Below are positions 14,819 to 23,808 of a DNA stretch of 64,000 bases, piece after piece. This DNA comes from Propioniferax innocua. Its GTDB lineage: Bacteria > Actinomycetota > Actinomycetes > Propionibacteriales > Propionibacteriaceae. A program made the position numbers and the translations under genes. The DNA is taken from NCBI RefSeq assembly GCF_006716235.1, contig NZ_VFOR01000001.1:496001-560000 (forward strand), in the 5' to 3' direction. Every line of letters begins with the position of its first letter. The first letter of the stretch is position 1. A model generated the notes under the pieces. That model was given only the letters and a program-made list of their open reading frames with translations. It was not told the DNA's origin and searched no databases.

Positions 14819-15280
14819 TCAGCGTCGACGCGGACGCTCCAGTTTCACCGCGGTCCAATCCGCCGAGAGGTTGGCCGCCGTCGAGGTCCGCGACAGTCCG
14901 GCGGTCGTGGCGGCTTCGCTCAAGTCGGCGGGATCCACGTGCTCGGGGCGTCCGACCTTCGGTGTCAACACCCAGACGAAACCTTTCTCGTCCAGGTCGG
15001 TCAGAGCGTCGACCACCCCGTCGGTCACATCGCCGTCGTCCTCACGCCACCACAGCAGCACCGTGTCCACGGCCTCCACCGCGTCCTCGATGAGCTCACC
15101 GTCGATGGTGTTCTCGATCGCCAGACGCAGATCATCATCCACGTCATCGTCCCAACCGAGCTCCTGCACCACCATGCCGGCGGTGAATCCCGACCTGCCG
15201 ACCAGTTCCATGATCGGGGACATCTCGCCCGATTCCTTCACACTGCCGGCTCCCTGCGCCGACGAGGCCTCGCCTGCCAC
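14819..15280 (-). CDS. DUF3052 family protein
   Basis: A conserved actinobacterial protein of unknown function (153 residues). Recognisable features are [27 protein letters not shown], an acidic centre (residues about 45-95) and [24 protein letters not shown] chose the GTG at 15280 because GTGAGG ends 5 bases upstream; a TTG one codon earlier is also open. It is divergent from aceE, as in mycobacteria (DUF3052 gene near aceE), so the pairing looks ancestral. Confidence 0.85.
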   Translation of the reverse strand: MAGEASSAQGAGSVKESGEMSPIMELVGRSGFTAGMVVQELGWDDDVDDDLRLAIENTIDGELIEDAVEAVDTVLLWWREDDGDVTDGVVDALTDLDEKGFVWVLTPKVGRPEHVDPADLSEAATTAGLSRTSTAANLSADWTAVKLERPRRR

Positions 15281-15442
15281 CAAATCCTCACTTCCGGTAT
15301 GCGGGTGATTCTGCCCTTGCAGTCTGGCATGAATCGCCCCCTGAGTGCGATGTCTTGGGTGGCGATGAGAGTATTACGACGCACACCGGATCGGCACCCC
15401 ACGCTCGGCCGAGGCCGGAACGACACATGGTTAGGAGATCGC

Positions 15443-18211
15443 ATGGTTGCAGGTGAACGCCCCGCCATCAATGCACAGGGAACGGCGAGTCAGCTTCCCG
15501 ACATCGACCCGGAGGAGACGCAGGAATGGCTCGATTCGTTCGACGCCATGCTCGAATCCCAAGGGCAGAATCGCGCGCGGTACCTGATGTTGAAGATGAT
15601 GGATCGCGCGCGTCAGCGTCACGTGGGTCTCCCGGCGTTCCGCAGCAGCGACTACATCAACACCATCGCGACCGAGGACGAGCCATGGTTCCCCGGTGAT
15701 GAGGAGATGGAGCGTCGTTTCCGTCGCATGATCCGCTGGAACGCGGCCATCATGGTCTCCAAGGCCAACCGTCCCGGTCTCGAGGTCGGCGGCCACATCG
15801 CGTCCTACGCCAGTGCGGCGACGCTGTACGAGATCGGCTACAACTACTTCTTCCGCGGCAAGGATCACCCCGGTGGCGGCGACCAGGTGTACGTGCAGGG
15901 CCACGCGGCCCCCGGCATCTATGCCCGCTCCTACCTTCTCGGCCGTCTCGATGAGAATCACATGGATGGGTTCCGCCAGGAGAAGTCGGCAGGCGCCGGC
16001 ATGGGTCTCTCCTCCTATCCGCACCCGCGGTCGATGCCCGACTTCTGGGAGTTCCCCACGGTGTCCATGGGCATCGGCCCACTCAACGCCATCTACCAGG
16101 CCCGGTTCAATCGCTACCTGCAGGACCGTGGCATCAAGGACACGTCCGATCAGCACGTGTGGGCCTTCCTGGGCGATGGCGAGATGGGCGAGCCCGAATC
16201 GCTCGGCGCCATCGGTCTGGCCGCCCGCGAGGAGCTCGACAACCTCACGTTCGTGATCAACTGCAACCTGCAGCAGCTCGACGGCCCGGTCCGTGGCAAC
16301 GGCAAGATCGTCCAGGAACTCGAGTCGTTCTTCCTCGGTGCCGGCTGGAACGTCATCAAGGTGCTGTGGGGACGCGACTGGGATCCCCTGCTCGCCCAGG
16401 ACACCGATGGCGTCCTCATCAACAAGATGAACACCACGCCCGACGGCCAGTTCCAGACCTACACCACCGAGAGCGGCGACTACATCCGTTCGCACTTCTT
16501 CGACGACCCACGTCTGCAGAAGATGGTGCAGGACTACACCGATGACGAGCTCACAAAGCTCTCCCGCGGTGGCCACGACTACCGCAAGGTGTATGCCGCC
16601 TACCACGCCGCACTGCACCACAAGGGTCAGCCGACGGTCATCCTCGCCCAGACGGTGAAGGGTTGGACGATCGAGGCCCTCGAGGCGAAGAACGCCACCC
16701 ACCAGATGAAGAAGCTCACGAGCAAGGATCTCAAGGCCTTCCGTGACCGCATCAAGCTGCCGATCCCCGATTCCAAACTCGAGGATCCATACAACCCGCC
16801 CTACTATCACCCGGGCATGGATGACGAGGTCATCCAGTACGTGTTGGGTCGACGCCAGAACCTCGGCGGATTCCTGCCACGTCGCAAGGTGGCTCCACGC
16901 AAGCTGGAGCTGCCGAAGAAGAAGCTCTACAAGCCCCTCCTGACCGCTCCCGAGAAGGGCAAGCAGCCGCCGAAGGTGGCCACCACGCAGGCACTGGTGC
17001 GTCTGCTGCGCGATCTGATGAAAGATCCAGAGTGGGGCAAGCGCGTCGTGCCGATCGCACCGGATGAGTACCGCACGTTCGGCATGGACTCGATGTTCCC
17101 GACCGCGAAGATCTACAGCCCGCACGGGCAGACCTACGAGTCGGTGGACCGCAAGCTGCTGTTGTCCTGGAAGGAGTCGGAGCAGGGCCAGCTCCTGCAC
17201 GAGGGCATCTCCGAGGCCGGCGGCCTGGCTTCGGCCACCGCCGCGGGTGCTTCGTACTCGGTGCACAACGAGCCGATGATCCCGTTCTTCCTGTTCTACT
17301 CGATGTTCGGGTTCCAGCGCGTCGGCGACTTCATCTGGGCCATGGCCGACCAGCTCTCGCGCGGTTTCCTCATCGGTGCCACCGCCGGACGCACGACGCT
17401 GACCGGTGAGGGCCTGCAGCACGCCGACGGGCACTCGCCACTTCTGGCGGCGACCAACCCCGCGGTCGTGCACTACGACCCGGCCTTCGGCTTCGAAGTG
17501 GCGCACATCGTCAAATCGGGCATGAAGCGCATGTACGGCTACGGAACCGACGAGGATCATCCCAACGGCGAGGACGTCATCTTCTACCTCACCGTGTACA
17601 ACGAGCCGGTCCCCCAGCCGGGGCCCCCGGAGGATCTCGACGTCGACTCGCTGCTCAAGGGCATGTACCTGTACCGCCCGAACAGCAACAACGGCGACGC
17701 CAAGACCCAGATCCTGGCGTCCGGCGTCGGTCTGCCGTGGGCGCTGAAGGCGCAGGAGATCCTGGCCAAGGATTGGCACGTCGACGCTGCGGTGTGGTCG
17801 GTCACGTCCTGGAACGAGTTGCGCCGTGAGGCCGAGGAGGTCGAGAACTGGAACTTCAACCACCCCGGTGACGATGCCCGCGAGCCGTTCATCACCTCGT
17901 CGCTGAAGGGCACCGAGGGCCCGGCGGTTGCGGTGAGCGACTACCAGTCGGCGGTGCAGAACCAGATCCGCCCGTGGGTGCCGCAGCCGATGACGACGCT
18001 GGGTGCCGACGGCTTCGGCTTCGCAGACACCCGTCCGGGTGCGCGTCGGTTCTTCCAGATCGATGCCGAGTCGATCGTGGTCGCGACGCTCATGTCGCTG
18101 GAGCGGGAGGGCAAGTACCGTTCCGGTGCCGCCCAGGAGGCTTACGACCGTTACCAGGTGGGCGATCCCACCTCGACGCACGGCGTGCCCCAGGAAGGTG
18201 GCGACGCCTGA
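15443..18211 (+). CDS. aceE: Pyruvate dehydrogenase E1 component, homodimeric type
   Basis: A 922-residue thiamine-diphosphate enzyme that decarboxylates pyruvate and acetylates the E2 lipoyl group. The length fits the single-chain AceE type. The ThDP/Mg site runs from [10 protein letters not shown] to [12 protein letters not shown] (about residues 245-285); the C-terminal transketolase-like part includes [15 protein letters not shown] and [19 protein letters not shown] five bases upstream fixes the ATG at 15443. E2 and E3 genes are not adjacent (the E2/E3 pair at 58-61 kb belongs to an acetoin-type operon). In related genomes a PucR gene and fab genes follow directly; here about 9.4 kb of accessory DNA intervenes. 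Confidence 0.96.
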   Translation: MVAGERPAINAQGTASQLPDIDPEETQEWLDSFDAMLESQGQNRARYLMLKMMDRARQRHVGLPAFRSSDYINTIATEDEPWFPGDEEMERRFRRMIRWNAAIMVSKANRPGLEVGGHIASYASAATLYEIGYNYFFRGKDHPGGGDQVYVQGHAAPGIYARSYLLGRLDENHMDGFRQEKSAGAGMGLSSYPHPRSMPDFWEFPTVSMGIGPLNAIYQARFNRYLQDRGIKDTSDQHVWAFLGDGEMGEPESLGAIGLAAREELDNLTFVINCNLQQLDGPVRGNGKIVQELESFFLGAGWNVIKVLWGRDWDPLLAQDTDGVLINKMNTTPDGQFQTYTTESGDYIRSHFFDDPRLQKMVQDYTDDELTKLSRGGHDYRKVYAAYHAALHHKGQPTVILAQTVKGWTIEALEAKNATHQMKKLTSKDLKAFRDRIKLPIPDSKLEDPYNPPYYHPGMDDEVIQYVLGRRQNLGGFLPRRKVAPRKLELPKKKLYKPLLTAPEKGKQPPKVATTQALVRLLRDLMKDPEWGKRVVPIAPDEYRTFGMDSMFPTAKIYSPHGQTYESVDRKLLLSWKESEQGQLLHEGISEAGGLASATAAGASYSVHNEPMIPFFLFYSMFGFQRVGDFIWAMADQLSRGFLIGATAGRTTLTGEGLQHADGHSPLLAATNPAVVHYDPAFGFEVAHIVKSGMKRMYGYGTDEDHPNGEDVIFYLTVYNEPVPQPGPPEDLDVDSLLKGMYLYRPNSNNGDAKTQILASGVGLPWALKAQEILAKDWHVDAAVWSVTSWNELRREAEEVENWNFNHPGDDAREPFITSSLKGTEGPAVAVSDYQSAVQNQIRPWVPQPMTTLGADGFGFADTRPGARRFFQIDAESIVVATLMSLEREGKYRSGAAQEAYDRYQVGDPTSTHGVPQEGGDA

Positions 18212-18283
18212 GCCGCGCCATGACCCGGTGACTCATCCCGTGGCATGAGGCATCATCACCGACGCCCGATCCACAATGGAGGC

Positions 18284-19606
18284 ATGTCCTCCTCCGTGGG
18301 TCGGGCGTCGGCGTCTCTTCAGACGCCCGCGTCGGGTCGTGTCTCGCTGCTGGACCGTGCTCTGACATGGTCGTCGCGTCACCCGACCCTCGTGGACGCC
18401 GCCACGGCCCTGCCATGGACCGTGCTGGCCTTCATGGGCCCACCCATCTGGGTGGACACCGAACGTTGGCAGGATCTGGTGTGGGCCGCGTCGTGCGCGG
18501 CGTTGTTCCTGACGCTGACTCTGCGGCGACGCCGACCCCTGGCAGCGGTGGCCGGGCTTCTCGGGATCGGAGTCGTCCATGTGGTGACGCTCGGGACCTA
18601 CAGCTTCCTCGCCGTCATCACAACGGCCTGGGCCGGATACTGCATCCATCGACGACTGGCGCGTCGGGCCCGGTCCGTGGCCACGGCGGTCCTGTTCACC
18701 GGCACCGCGGTCGCGGCGCTCCGGTATTCACCGGAAGTGGTGGCACTGCCATGGATCGAACGTTGGCCGGTGGTGCTCATACAGTGGATGGGAGCCGGAT
18801 TCTTCTGCCTTCTGGGAACCGTCGCACGCAAACGTGACGAGGAGGCCGATGCGGCTCTCGAACGTGCACTGGCCGAGGAGCGGCAACGGACGCAGGAGTT
18901 CCGACTCGCGACGCTCGGCCAGCGGACCCGCATCGCACGCGAGATGCACGACATCGTCGCGCACTCACTCGGTGTCATCATCGCGCAGGCCGACGGGGGC
19001 CGTTACTCCCCCGACGCCGACGACGCGCGTACGGCCCTGTCCACGATCGCGGAGCTGGGCCGCGAGTCGTTGGGCGAGATGCGGTCACTCGTGGCGGTTC
19101 TCCGCACGGACGATCCACGAGGGACCGGCCCGACGCCAGGTGTCGACGACCTCGAGGCTCTCGTCGATGACTACCGTGCCGCGGGTCTGGACGTGCGTCT
19201 GCGGTGCAGTGGTCTCGGTGAGGTTTCAGGTGCGGGTCCGGAGGCGGCGTCGGCGCCGGGTGACATGTCTGTGGCTCGAGCGTCGTTGTCCCAGCCCGTT
19301 TCGCTGACCATCTATCGCATCGTCCAGGAGGCCCTGACGAACGTGCTCAAACATGCGTCGGGAGAACCTGTGGCCGTGACGGTCCGGGGCCTCGACGACG
19401 TGGTGGAGGTGCAGGTGTGGAACCGGTTGGCTGCCGATGATGATGCAGGACGCCGAGCAGATCCGCACACGCCCGACGGAGTCGCCGGGTTCGGTATCAC
19501 CGGGATGCGGGAGCGGGTCGCGATGCACCATGGGACTCTCCAGGTGGGCCCCGGAGCCGGCGGCTGGGTGGTTCTGGCCCGGGTGCCCCTCCGGGTGGCG
19601 TCATGA
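18284..19606 (+). CDS. Sensor histidine kinase (HisKA_3 family)
   Basis: A 440-residue sensor kinase with four to five membrane segments in residues about 45-180 and no large sensory domain. The phospho-accepting His222 is in IAREMHDIVAHSLGVIIAQ, and the ATP-binding domain has IYRIVQEALTNVLKHA and GFGITGMRERV. An ATG at 18284 follows GGAGG at only 1 base spacing, so the true start may be slightly different (an upstream ATG at 18245 is also open). The stop overlaps the response-regulator ATG (ATGA). Such intramembrane-sensing kinases often control the ABC exporter encoded next to them, as here. Confidence 0.9.
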   Translation: MSSSVGRASASLQTPASGRVSLLDRALTWSSRHPTLVDAATALPWTVLAFMGPPIWVDTERWQDLVWAASCAALFLTLTLRRRRPLAAVAGLLGIGVVHVVTLGTYSFLAVITTAWAGYCIHRRLARRARSVATAVLFTGTAVAALRYSPEVVALPWIERWPVVLIQWMGAGFFCLLGTVARKRDEEADAALERALAEERQRTQEFRLATLGQRTRIAREMHDIVAHSLGVIIAQADGGRYSPDADDARTALSTIAELGRESLGEMRSLVAVLRTDDPRGTGPTPGVDDLEALVDDYRAAGLDVRLRCSGLGEVSGAGPEAASAPGDMSVARASLSQPVSLTIYRIVQEALTNVLKHASGEPVAVTVRGLDDVVEVQVWNRLAADDDAGRRADPHTPDGVAGFGITGMRERVAMHHGTLQVGPGAGGWVVLARVPLRVAS

Positions 19607-20307
19607 CCGCGGAGACGAAGGTGATCCGCGTCGGGCTCGCCGATGACCAGGAACTGTTCACCCACGGCGTGGCCATGGTCGTGAATTCACAGGACGACCT
19701 CGCCGTGGCGTGGCAGGCCGCGAACGGGCGTCAGGCGGTGACGTGCAATGCCCGCGACCGGGCCGATGTGGTGTTGATGGACGTGCAGATGCCAGAACTC
19801 GATGGCATCGCCGCAACGAGTCGGCTGCTCGACACCTCGCCGGAGACGCGTGTCATCATGCTCACCACCTTCAACTGGGACGACTACATCACGCAGGGGC
19901 TGGCGGCAGGGGCGTCGGGATTCCTGTTGAAGGACACCTCCCCCGAAGACATGTTGCGAGCCATCCGCACGGTCCATGCCGGCGACGCGGTCATCTCCCC
20001 ACAGGCGACGAAGCGGCTGATCGAAGGCATGCGCCCGATGCTGGGCGTCGACACCGAACCGAGCCGGGACAGGGCCACGCGACGCATCCTGGACGAGCTC
20101 ACGCCACGGGAGACCGAGATTCTCGTGGCGATGGGCAAAGGGTGGAGCAACAGTGAGATCGCCGCACGCCTGTTCATCTCGATGCCCACGGTGAAGACCC
20201 ATGTCTCCCATGTGCTCGCCAAGACCGGATCGCGCGACCGTGTGCAGGCGGTGCTGTTCGCGTTCCGCCAAGGGCTCGTCTCGCGTCGCGACCTGTTGGA
20301 ACCCTGA
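19603..20307 (+). CDS. LuxR-family (NarL-type) response regulator
   Basis: A 234-residue regulator: receiver with LADDQ and phospho-acceptor Asp60 (VVLMDVQMP), and a C-terminal LuxR DNA-binding domain (LTPRETEILVAMGKGWSNSE, then MPTVKTHVSHVLAKTG). The 4-bp overlap with the kinase gene shows translational coupling. It probably activates the following ABC transporter operon; a CATACC/GGTATG inverted repeat lies in front of that operon. The stop codon sits in a 15-bp tandem repeat that supplies two further in-frame TGA codons. Confidence 0.92.
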   Translation: MTAETKVIRVGLADDQELFTHGVAMVVNSQDDLAVAWQAANGRQAVTCNARDRADVVLMDVQMPELDGIAATSRLLDTSPETRVIMLTTFNWDDYITQGLAAGASGFLLKDTSPEDMLRAIRTVHAGDAVISPQATKRLIEGMRPMLGVDTEPSRDRATRRILDELTPRETEILVAMGKGWSNSEIAARLFISMPTVKTHVSHVLAKTGSRDRVQAVLFAFRQGLVSRRDLLEP

Positions 20308-20341
20308 CACCCCGAACCCTGACACCCCGAGCCCTGATGCC
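20299..20341 (+). repeat. 15-bp tandem repeat carrying the response regulator stop codon
   Basis: GAACCCTGACACCCC occurs at 20299-20313 and 20314-20328, then a partial GAGCCCTGATGCC at 20329-20341. The first copy encodes Glu-Pro-stop of the response regulator. Because the period is 15, three TGA codons follow one another in the same frame. Confidence 0.85.
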
Positions 20342-20345
20342 GTCT

Positions 20346-20359
20346 CATACCGGGGTATG
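20346..20359 (+). promoter_or_regulatory. Inverted repeat upstream of the ABC exporter genes
   Basis: CATACC (20346-20351) and GGTATG (20354-20359) are perfect arms around a 2-bp centre, 60 bp before the ATPase start. It is a candidate binding site for the response regulator encoded just upstream. No clear -35/-10 pair was identified. Confidence 0.4.
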
Positions 20360-20418
20360 GCGCCAGAACCATGCGTGAAGCCGAGGTGCGTCGAGAATCC
20401 GGACGCGACTGTGGAGCC

Positions 20419-21291
20419 ATGGACATCATCACAACTCAGGGCCTCACGAAGGCCTATGGCGCAACGAGGGTCGTCGACGGTCTCGACCTGCGGGTGCCCC
20501 AGGGATCGGTCTTCGGTTTCCTGGGCCCCAATGGTTCGGGGAAATCGACGACGATGAAGATGCTGCTCTCGCTCGTGCGTCCCACCAACGGCAGCATCGA
20601 AGTGCTCGGAACCCCCATGGGCAGGGGGAATGGTGACGGGGATCGGGGCACTCGACGGCGTGTACTGGGCCGGATCGGATCGTTGATCGAGGCCCCATCG
20701 GTGTATCCGCACCTCACCGGGAACGAGAACATGCGGATCCAGCAGATGATCCTCGGCCTCACCGAGGCGCAGGTGCGGCGTGCCCTCGAAATCGTGCGCC
20801 TCGACACCGCGGGTCAGAAACTCGTCAAACAGTATTCGCTGGGGATGAAGCAGCGTCTGGGCATTGCGATGGCGATCGCCCACCAGCCGGAACTCCTGAT
20901 CCTCGATGAGCCCACCAACGGGCTCGACCCGGCGGGCATCGAGGAGATCCGGGAGCTGCTGCTGGAGCTCGCGGGTGAGGGCGTCACGATCATGGTGTCG
21001 TCGCATCAGCTCGCCGAGATCGAGCGCATGATCGACACGTTGGCCGTCATCGACCATGGCCGGCTCATGTTCCAGGGCACCAAGGCGGAACTGTTCCAAC
21101 AGGCGACCCCTGACCTGTTGATCACCACCGATGCCGGAGTCGTGCGACGCCGGGACGTCCCGGCCGATGCGACCCCCTATGTGGTCACCGAATTGGTTCG
21201 AGCCGGCGCACGGATCCATGAGGTGCGTCGGGAGCAGCAGACGCTGGAGGACATCTTCATCGAACTCACCGGACGCGGAGGTGCGTTGTGA
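20419..21291 (+). CDS. ABC transporter ATP-binding protein, antimicrobial-peptide exporter type
   Basis: A 290-residue ATPase with Walker A GPNGSGKST (36-44), signature YSLGMKQRLG, Walker B LLILDEPTNGLDP and a switch His in VSSHQLAEIE. The C-terminal extension is like that of BcrA/NisF-type exporters for bacitracin or lantibiotics. A Gly/Asp/Arg-rich insertion (about residues 70-85) is unusual. The ATG at 20419 has GGAG just upstream. The stop overlaps the permease start (GTGA). Together with two ABC-2 permeases and a two-component system it forms an inducible export/immunity module; the substrate is not known. Confidence 0.9.
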   Translation: MDIITTQGLTKAYGATRVVDGLDLRVPQGSVFGFLGPNGSGKSTTMKMLLSLVRPTNGSIEVLGTPMGRGNGDGDRGTRRRVLGRIGSLIEAPSVYPHLTGNENMRIQQMILGLTEAQVRRALEIVRLDTAGQKLVKQYSLGMKQRLGIAMAIAHQPELLILDEPTNGLDPAGIEEIRELLLELAGEGVTIMVSSHQLAEIERMIDTLAVIDHGRLMFQGTKAELFQQATPDLLITTDAGVVRRRDVPADATPYVVTELVRAGARIHEVRREQQTLEDIFIELTGRGGAL

Positions 21292-22082
21292 GCGGGCGGA
21301 GTACCTCGTTGCCGGGCTTCGGAAAGGCCGTGCGGCTGGAGTACGCCAAGATGCGTCGACTCCGCACCTCACTGGTGCTGGGAGCAGTGCTGCTGGCGAC
21401 CATCCTGTTCGGAACGATGCAACTGTTCGATGCCGATCACCGCGCTCGGATCAATGAACCGAACACGATGCACTGGGAGTTTCTGCTGCTGACCGGTTAC
21501 AGCTCGACGAAGGCCCTGTTCATGCCTCTGTTGGCTGCGGTTCTCGCGTCACGCCAGGTGGATATCGAGCACCACGGAAACGGATGGCTGCGGACGTCGA
21601 TGTTCGGTGTGACTCCCGGACGACTGTGCACGGTCAAACTCCTCGCGCTGATGCCCCTGGTGGTGCTGAGCACTGTCGTGGAGATGTCGGTTCTGGTGTT
21701 GGCGTCCAGAGCAGCGGGTGCGACGACACCGCTGCCATGGGTGCAGTGGCTCTGGTACGGCGCGGTGGTCGTGATCGTGACGCTGGGAGTCGTGGGACTC
21801 CACCTGTGGCTGGCCGCACGGGTCGAGAGCCAGCTCGTGGGCCTCGGCGTCGGCGTCCTGGGCGGATTCCTCGGGTTCTTCTCGATGCTGATGCCGCCAT
21901 GGTTCGCGCACCTGACGCCCTGGGGCTACCTGGCGGCAGGGCTTCCCTATCAATTGTCGCCAACCGGCGACGCACCCCTCATCGCCATCCCCCTGCCGTG
22001 GGGGTCCATGGCCCTGTTCTGTTGCGTGATGCTGGGCGTACTGGCCCTCGCACGCGTCCGTCTCGACCGAGTGGAGATCTGA
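21288..22082 (+). CDS. ABC-2 type permease, lantibiotic-immunity-like (first)
   Basis: A 264-residue membrane protein with six predicted segments: an N-terminal one after a basic stretch (LEYAKMRRLRTSL), then helices around residues 70, 115, 150, 180 and 235. The GTG start overlaps the ATPase stop by 4 bp, and the stop overlaps the next start (TGATG), so the three exporter genes are translationally coupled. The arrangement of one ATPase with two dissimilar permeases is that of LanFEG systems. Family assignment rests on topology and context, not on a signature motif. Confidence 0.82.
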   Translation: MSGRSTSLPGFGKAVRLEYAKMRRLRTSLVLGAVLLATILFGTMQLFDADHRARINEPNTMHWEFLLLTGYSSTKALFMPLLAAVLASRQVDIEHHGNGWLRTSMFGVTPGRLCTVKLLALMPLVVLSTVVEMSVLVLASRAAGATTPLPWVQWLWYGAVVVIVTLGVVGLHLWLAARVESQLVGLGVGVLGGFLGFFSMLMPPWFAHLTPWGYLAAGLPYQLSPTGDAPLIAIPLPWGSMALFCCVMLGVLALARVRLDRVEI

Positions 22083-22831
22083 TGAACGTCTGGAAGGCCG
22101 AACTGATCAAACTGCGGCGCGCATCGGCATGGGTCGTCGTGCTCGTGGTGCCCGTTCTCGCCGTGGTGATGGGAACAGCGAACTTCATCCTCAACGCCGG
22201 GGTACTGACGCAGTCCTGGGCGAGTCTGTGGGGGCAGATCACGCTGTTCTACGGGCTGTTCTTCCTGTCGCTGGGCGTGGCCACCCTGTGCTCGGCGCTG
22301 TGGCGCGTCGAACACCGAGGCGTCTGGCCCCGGCTCATGGCAGGGCCGGCGCGGGCGTCGAGCATCGTGACGGCGAAGTTGGGGGCAGGCTTTCTGTTGG
22401 TGGCCGCCATGCAGGTGCTACTCGTGTTGGGAACGTGGTTGGCCGGTTCCCTGGCCACGGATCTGGATCCCTGGGCGCTTCCGTGGAGCATCTGGGGGAG
22501 TGCCGTGGTGACGCTCATGGCGGCGACCGCGGTGGTCGCGCTGCAATCACTTCTGTCGATGGTGTGGAAGTCATTCACGGCCCCGGTGGCCGTGTGCTTC
22601 CTTGGGGTCGTGGCAGGGATCGGAGCGTTCTACGGAGACATCGCCGGGTTGAAAACCGTGATCCCCCAAGCGCTGCTGGCTCGTGCCGCGACGCTCGGCA
22701 GTGTGACAGTGGGAGACTCGGGCGCGCTGAACCTCTCAGGGACCCTGCCGATCATCCTGCCGTCGCTCGTGCTCACCGGCCTGTGCATCGCACTCTCCAC
22801 AGCGGTACTGCAGCGTCGCGATGTGGCCTGA
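22082..22831 (+). CDS. ABC-2 type permease, lantibiotic-immunity-like (second)
   Basis: A 249-residue membrane protein with about six segments and an N-terminus typical of ABC-2 immunity permeases (MNVWKAELIKLRRASAW). It contains WRVEHRGVWPRLMAGPARAS, a cytoplasmic loop often seen in EpiG/NisG-like proteins. It begins within the stop of the first permease and is the last gene of the kinase/regulator/exporter operon. The stop codon is the first base of a tandemly duplicated 23-bp unit. Confidence 0.82.
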   Translation: MNVWKAELIKLRRASAWVVVLVVPVLAVVMGTANFILNAGVLTQSWASLWGQITLFYGLFFLSLGVATLCSALWRVEHRGVWPRLMAGPARASSIVTAKLGAGFLLVAAMQVLLVLGTWLAGSLATDLDPWALPWSIWGSAVVTLMAATAVVALQSLLSMVWKSFTAPVAVCFLGVVAGIGAFYGDIAGLKTVIPQALLARAATLGSVTVGDSGALNLSGTLPIILPSLVLTGLCIALSTAVLQRRDVA

Positions 22832-22874
22832 CGCGGCGCGGTGTGAACGTCTGACGCGGCGCGGTGTGAACGTC
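22829..22874 (+). repeat. 23-bp tandem duplication starting at the permease stop codon
   Basis: A 23-bp unit beginning with the TGA stop (22829-22851) is repeated perfectly at 22852-22874, and a degraded third start (TGCACGGCGTGAA) follows. The period is not a multiple of three. Confidence 0.85.
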
Positions 22875-23217
22875 TGCACGGCGTGAAGCGGGGCTTCGGG
22901 GCATGAGTCTGATGGTGGCGAGCGAGAAACGCCGAAGCCTCGAACCGTGCGAGGAGCGCATTCCCGGCCGGATACGACAGGCCCCAGCGGCCGACCGAAC
23001 CGTCGCCGCGCCCGGGAAACATGGTCTACCCAGAAGCGTCGGAACCGGGCAGAATCAGAGCCAGCATCCCTCTTGCCCCATAGGACACGACATGCCCCCG
23101 CGCCCATGCCCGCTGCCCTGTTCCGATGCCCACGAACCGACCGATCGTTCCCTGCCACCCCCGGATCATCAACAAGACCCCGCCCGCCTTCGAGACCGAC
23201 GGAGACCGCGGAATCTC
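22875..23217. other. Intergenic stretch without a recognisable gene
   Basis: About 340 bp between the exporter operon and the lipoprotein gene. It contains a short hairpin GAAGC-GGG-GCTTC near 22885-22897 and an 8-bp inverted repeat (GGCTTCGG/CCGAAGCC, 22892-22939). Frames through it are Arg/Pro-rich and do not look like protein. The lipoprotein promoter must lie here, but no clear -35/-10 pair was identified. Confidence 0.5.
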
Positions 23218-23808
23218 GTGACCCGAACAAGACACTGCGCCACGATCCTCACGACCCTCATCGTGAGCACCGCAGCCCTCACGGCATGCACCCGTGCGGA
23301 AGCAGAACCTCCAGTCGCGCAGACACCTTCTGAGGCCTCTCCCACCACTGCGGTGACCTCGACGCCCGGGCCTGCCAAGGCCACAGTGAAACTCACCGAA
23401 ATGCCGGAAGACCCGGAAACACAAGCCGTCTTGATGGCATATGCGCGGTTTGAGCACGCCATGCAGAACATGGCCATCACCGGCGCCAGTGATGAGAGTG
23501 TCGACAGCGCACTTGCCCTCGTAGAACCTGACAGCGATGCAGAAAAGGTCGTCCAGCAGATGACTGTGCAATACGCAGATATGGGGCCCCGTCAAATCTC
23601 AGGAACCTTGAATGTCACGTACTACGACGTCGTGGATCAGTGGGACAGCACCATCCAGCTGTCGTTGTGTCTCGACGGAACTGGCATGACGCCAGTCTCA
23701 GGTCCTCCTCTACCGCACTATTTAGAGTCAACACCCGCCATGACCAAAACTAAGTCCGGATGGGTTGTCACGTATTACCGCGCCTACCAAGCAGACAAGT
23801 GCGAATGA
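23218..23808 (+). CDS. Putative lipoprotein, unknown function
   Basis: A 196-residue protein with a lipoprotein signal: basic start VTRTRHC, a hydrophobic core and lipobox LTAC, then a Pro/Ser/Thr linker. The rest has no motif I recognise; a NTF2-like fold is conceivable from the pattern VLMAYARFEHAMQNMA...YYDVVDQW near a conserved C-terminal YYRAY. I chose the GTG at 23218 because the signal peptide begins there. It has a rare TTA leucine codon at 23722-23724 and looser codon choice than the surrounding core genes. The stop overlaps the start of a secreted protein gene (ATGA), so the two are coupled. Confidence 0.75.
   Translation: MTRTRHCATILTTLIVSTAALTACTRAEAEPPVAQTPSEASPTTAVTSTPGPAKATVKLTEMPEDPETQAVLMAYARFEHAMQNMAITGASDESVDSALALVEPDSDAEKVVQQMTVQYADMGPRQISGTLNVTYYDVVDQWDSTIQLSLCLDGTGMTPVSGPPLPHYLESTPAMTKTKSGWVVTYYRAYQADKCE

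Noticed and set aside
15431-18181. A 900-codon open frame opposite aceE
   Set aside because: High GC leaves the complementary frame open; the product is Val/Arg/His-rich without motifs, and aceE on the other strand is unmistakable.
19687-21372. A 560-codon minus-strand open frame across the response regulator and ABC ATPase
   Set aside because: No motifs, and it overlaps two clearly coding genes.
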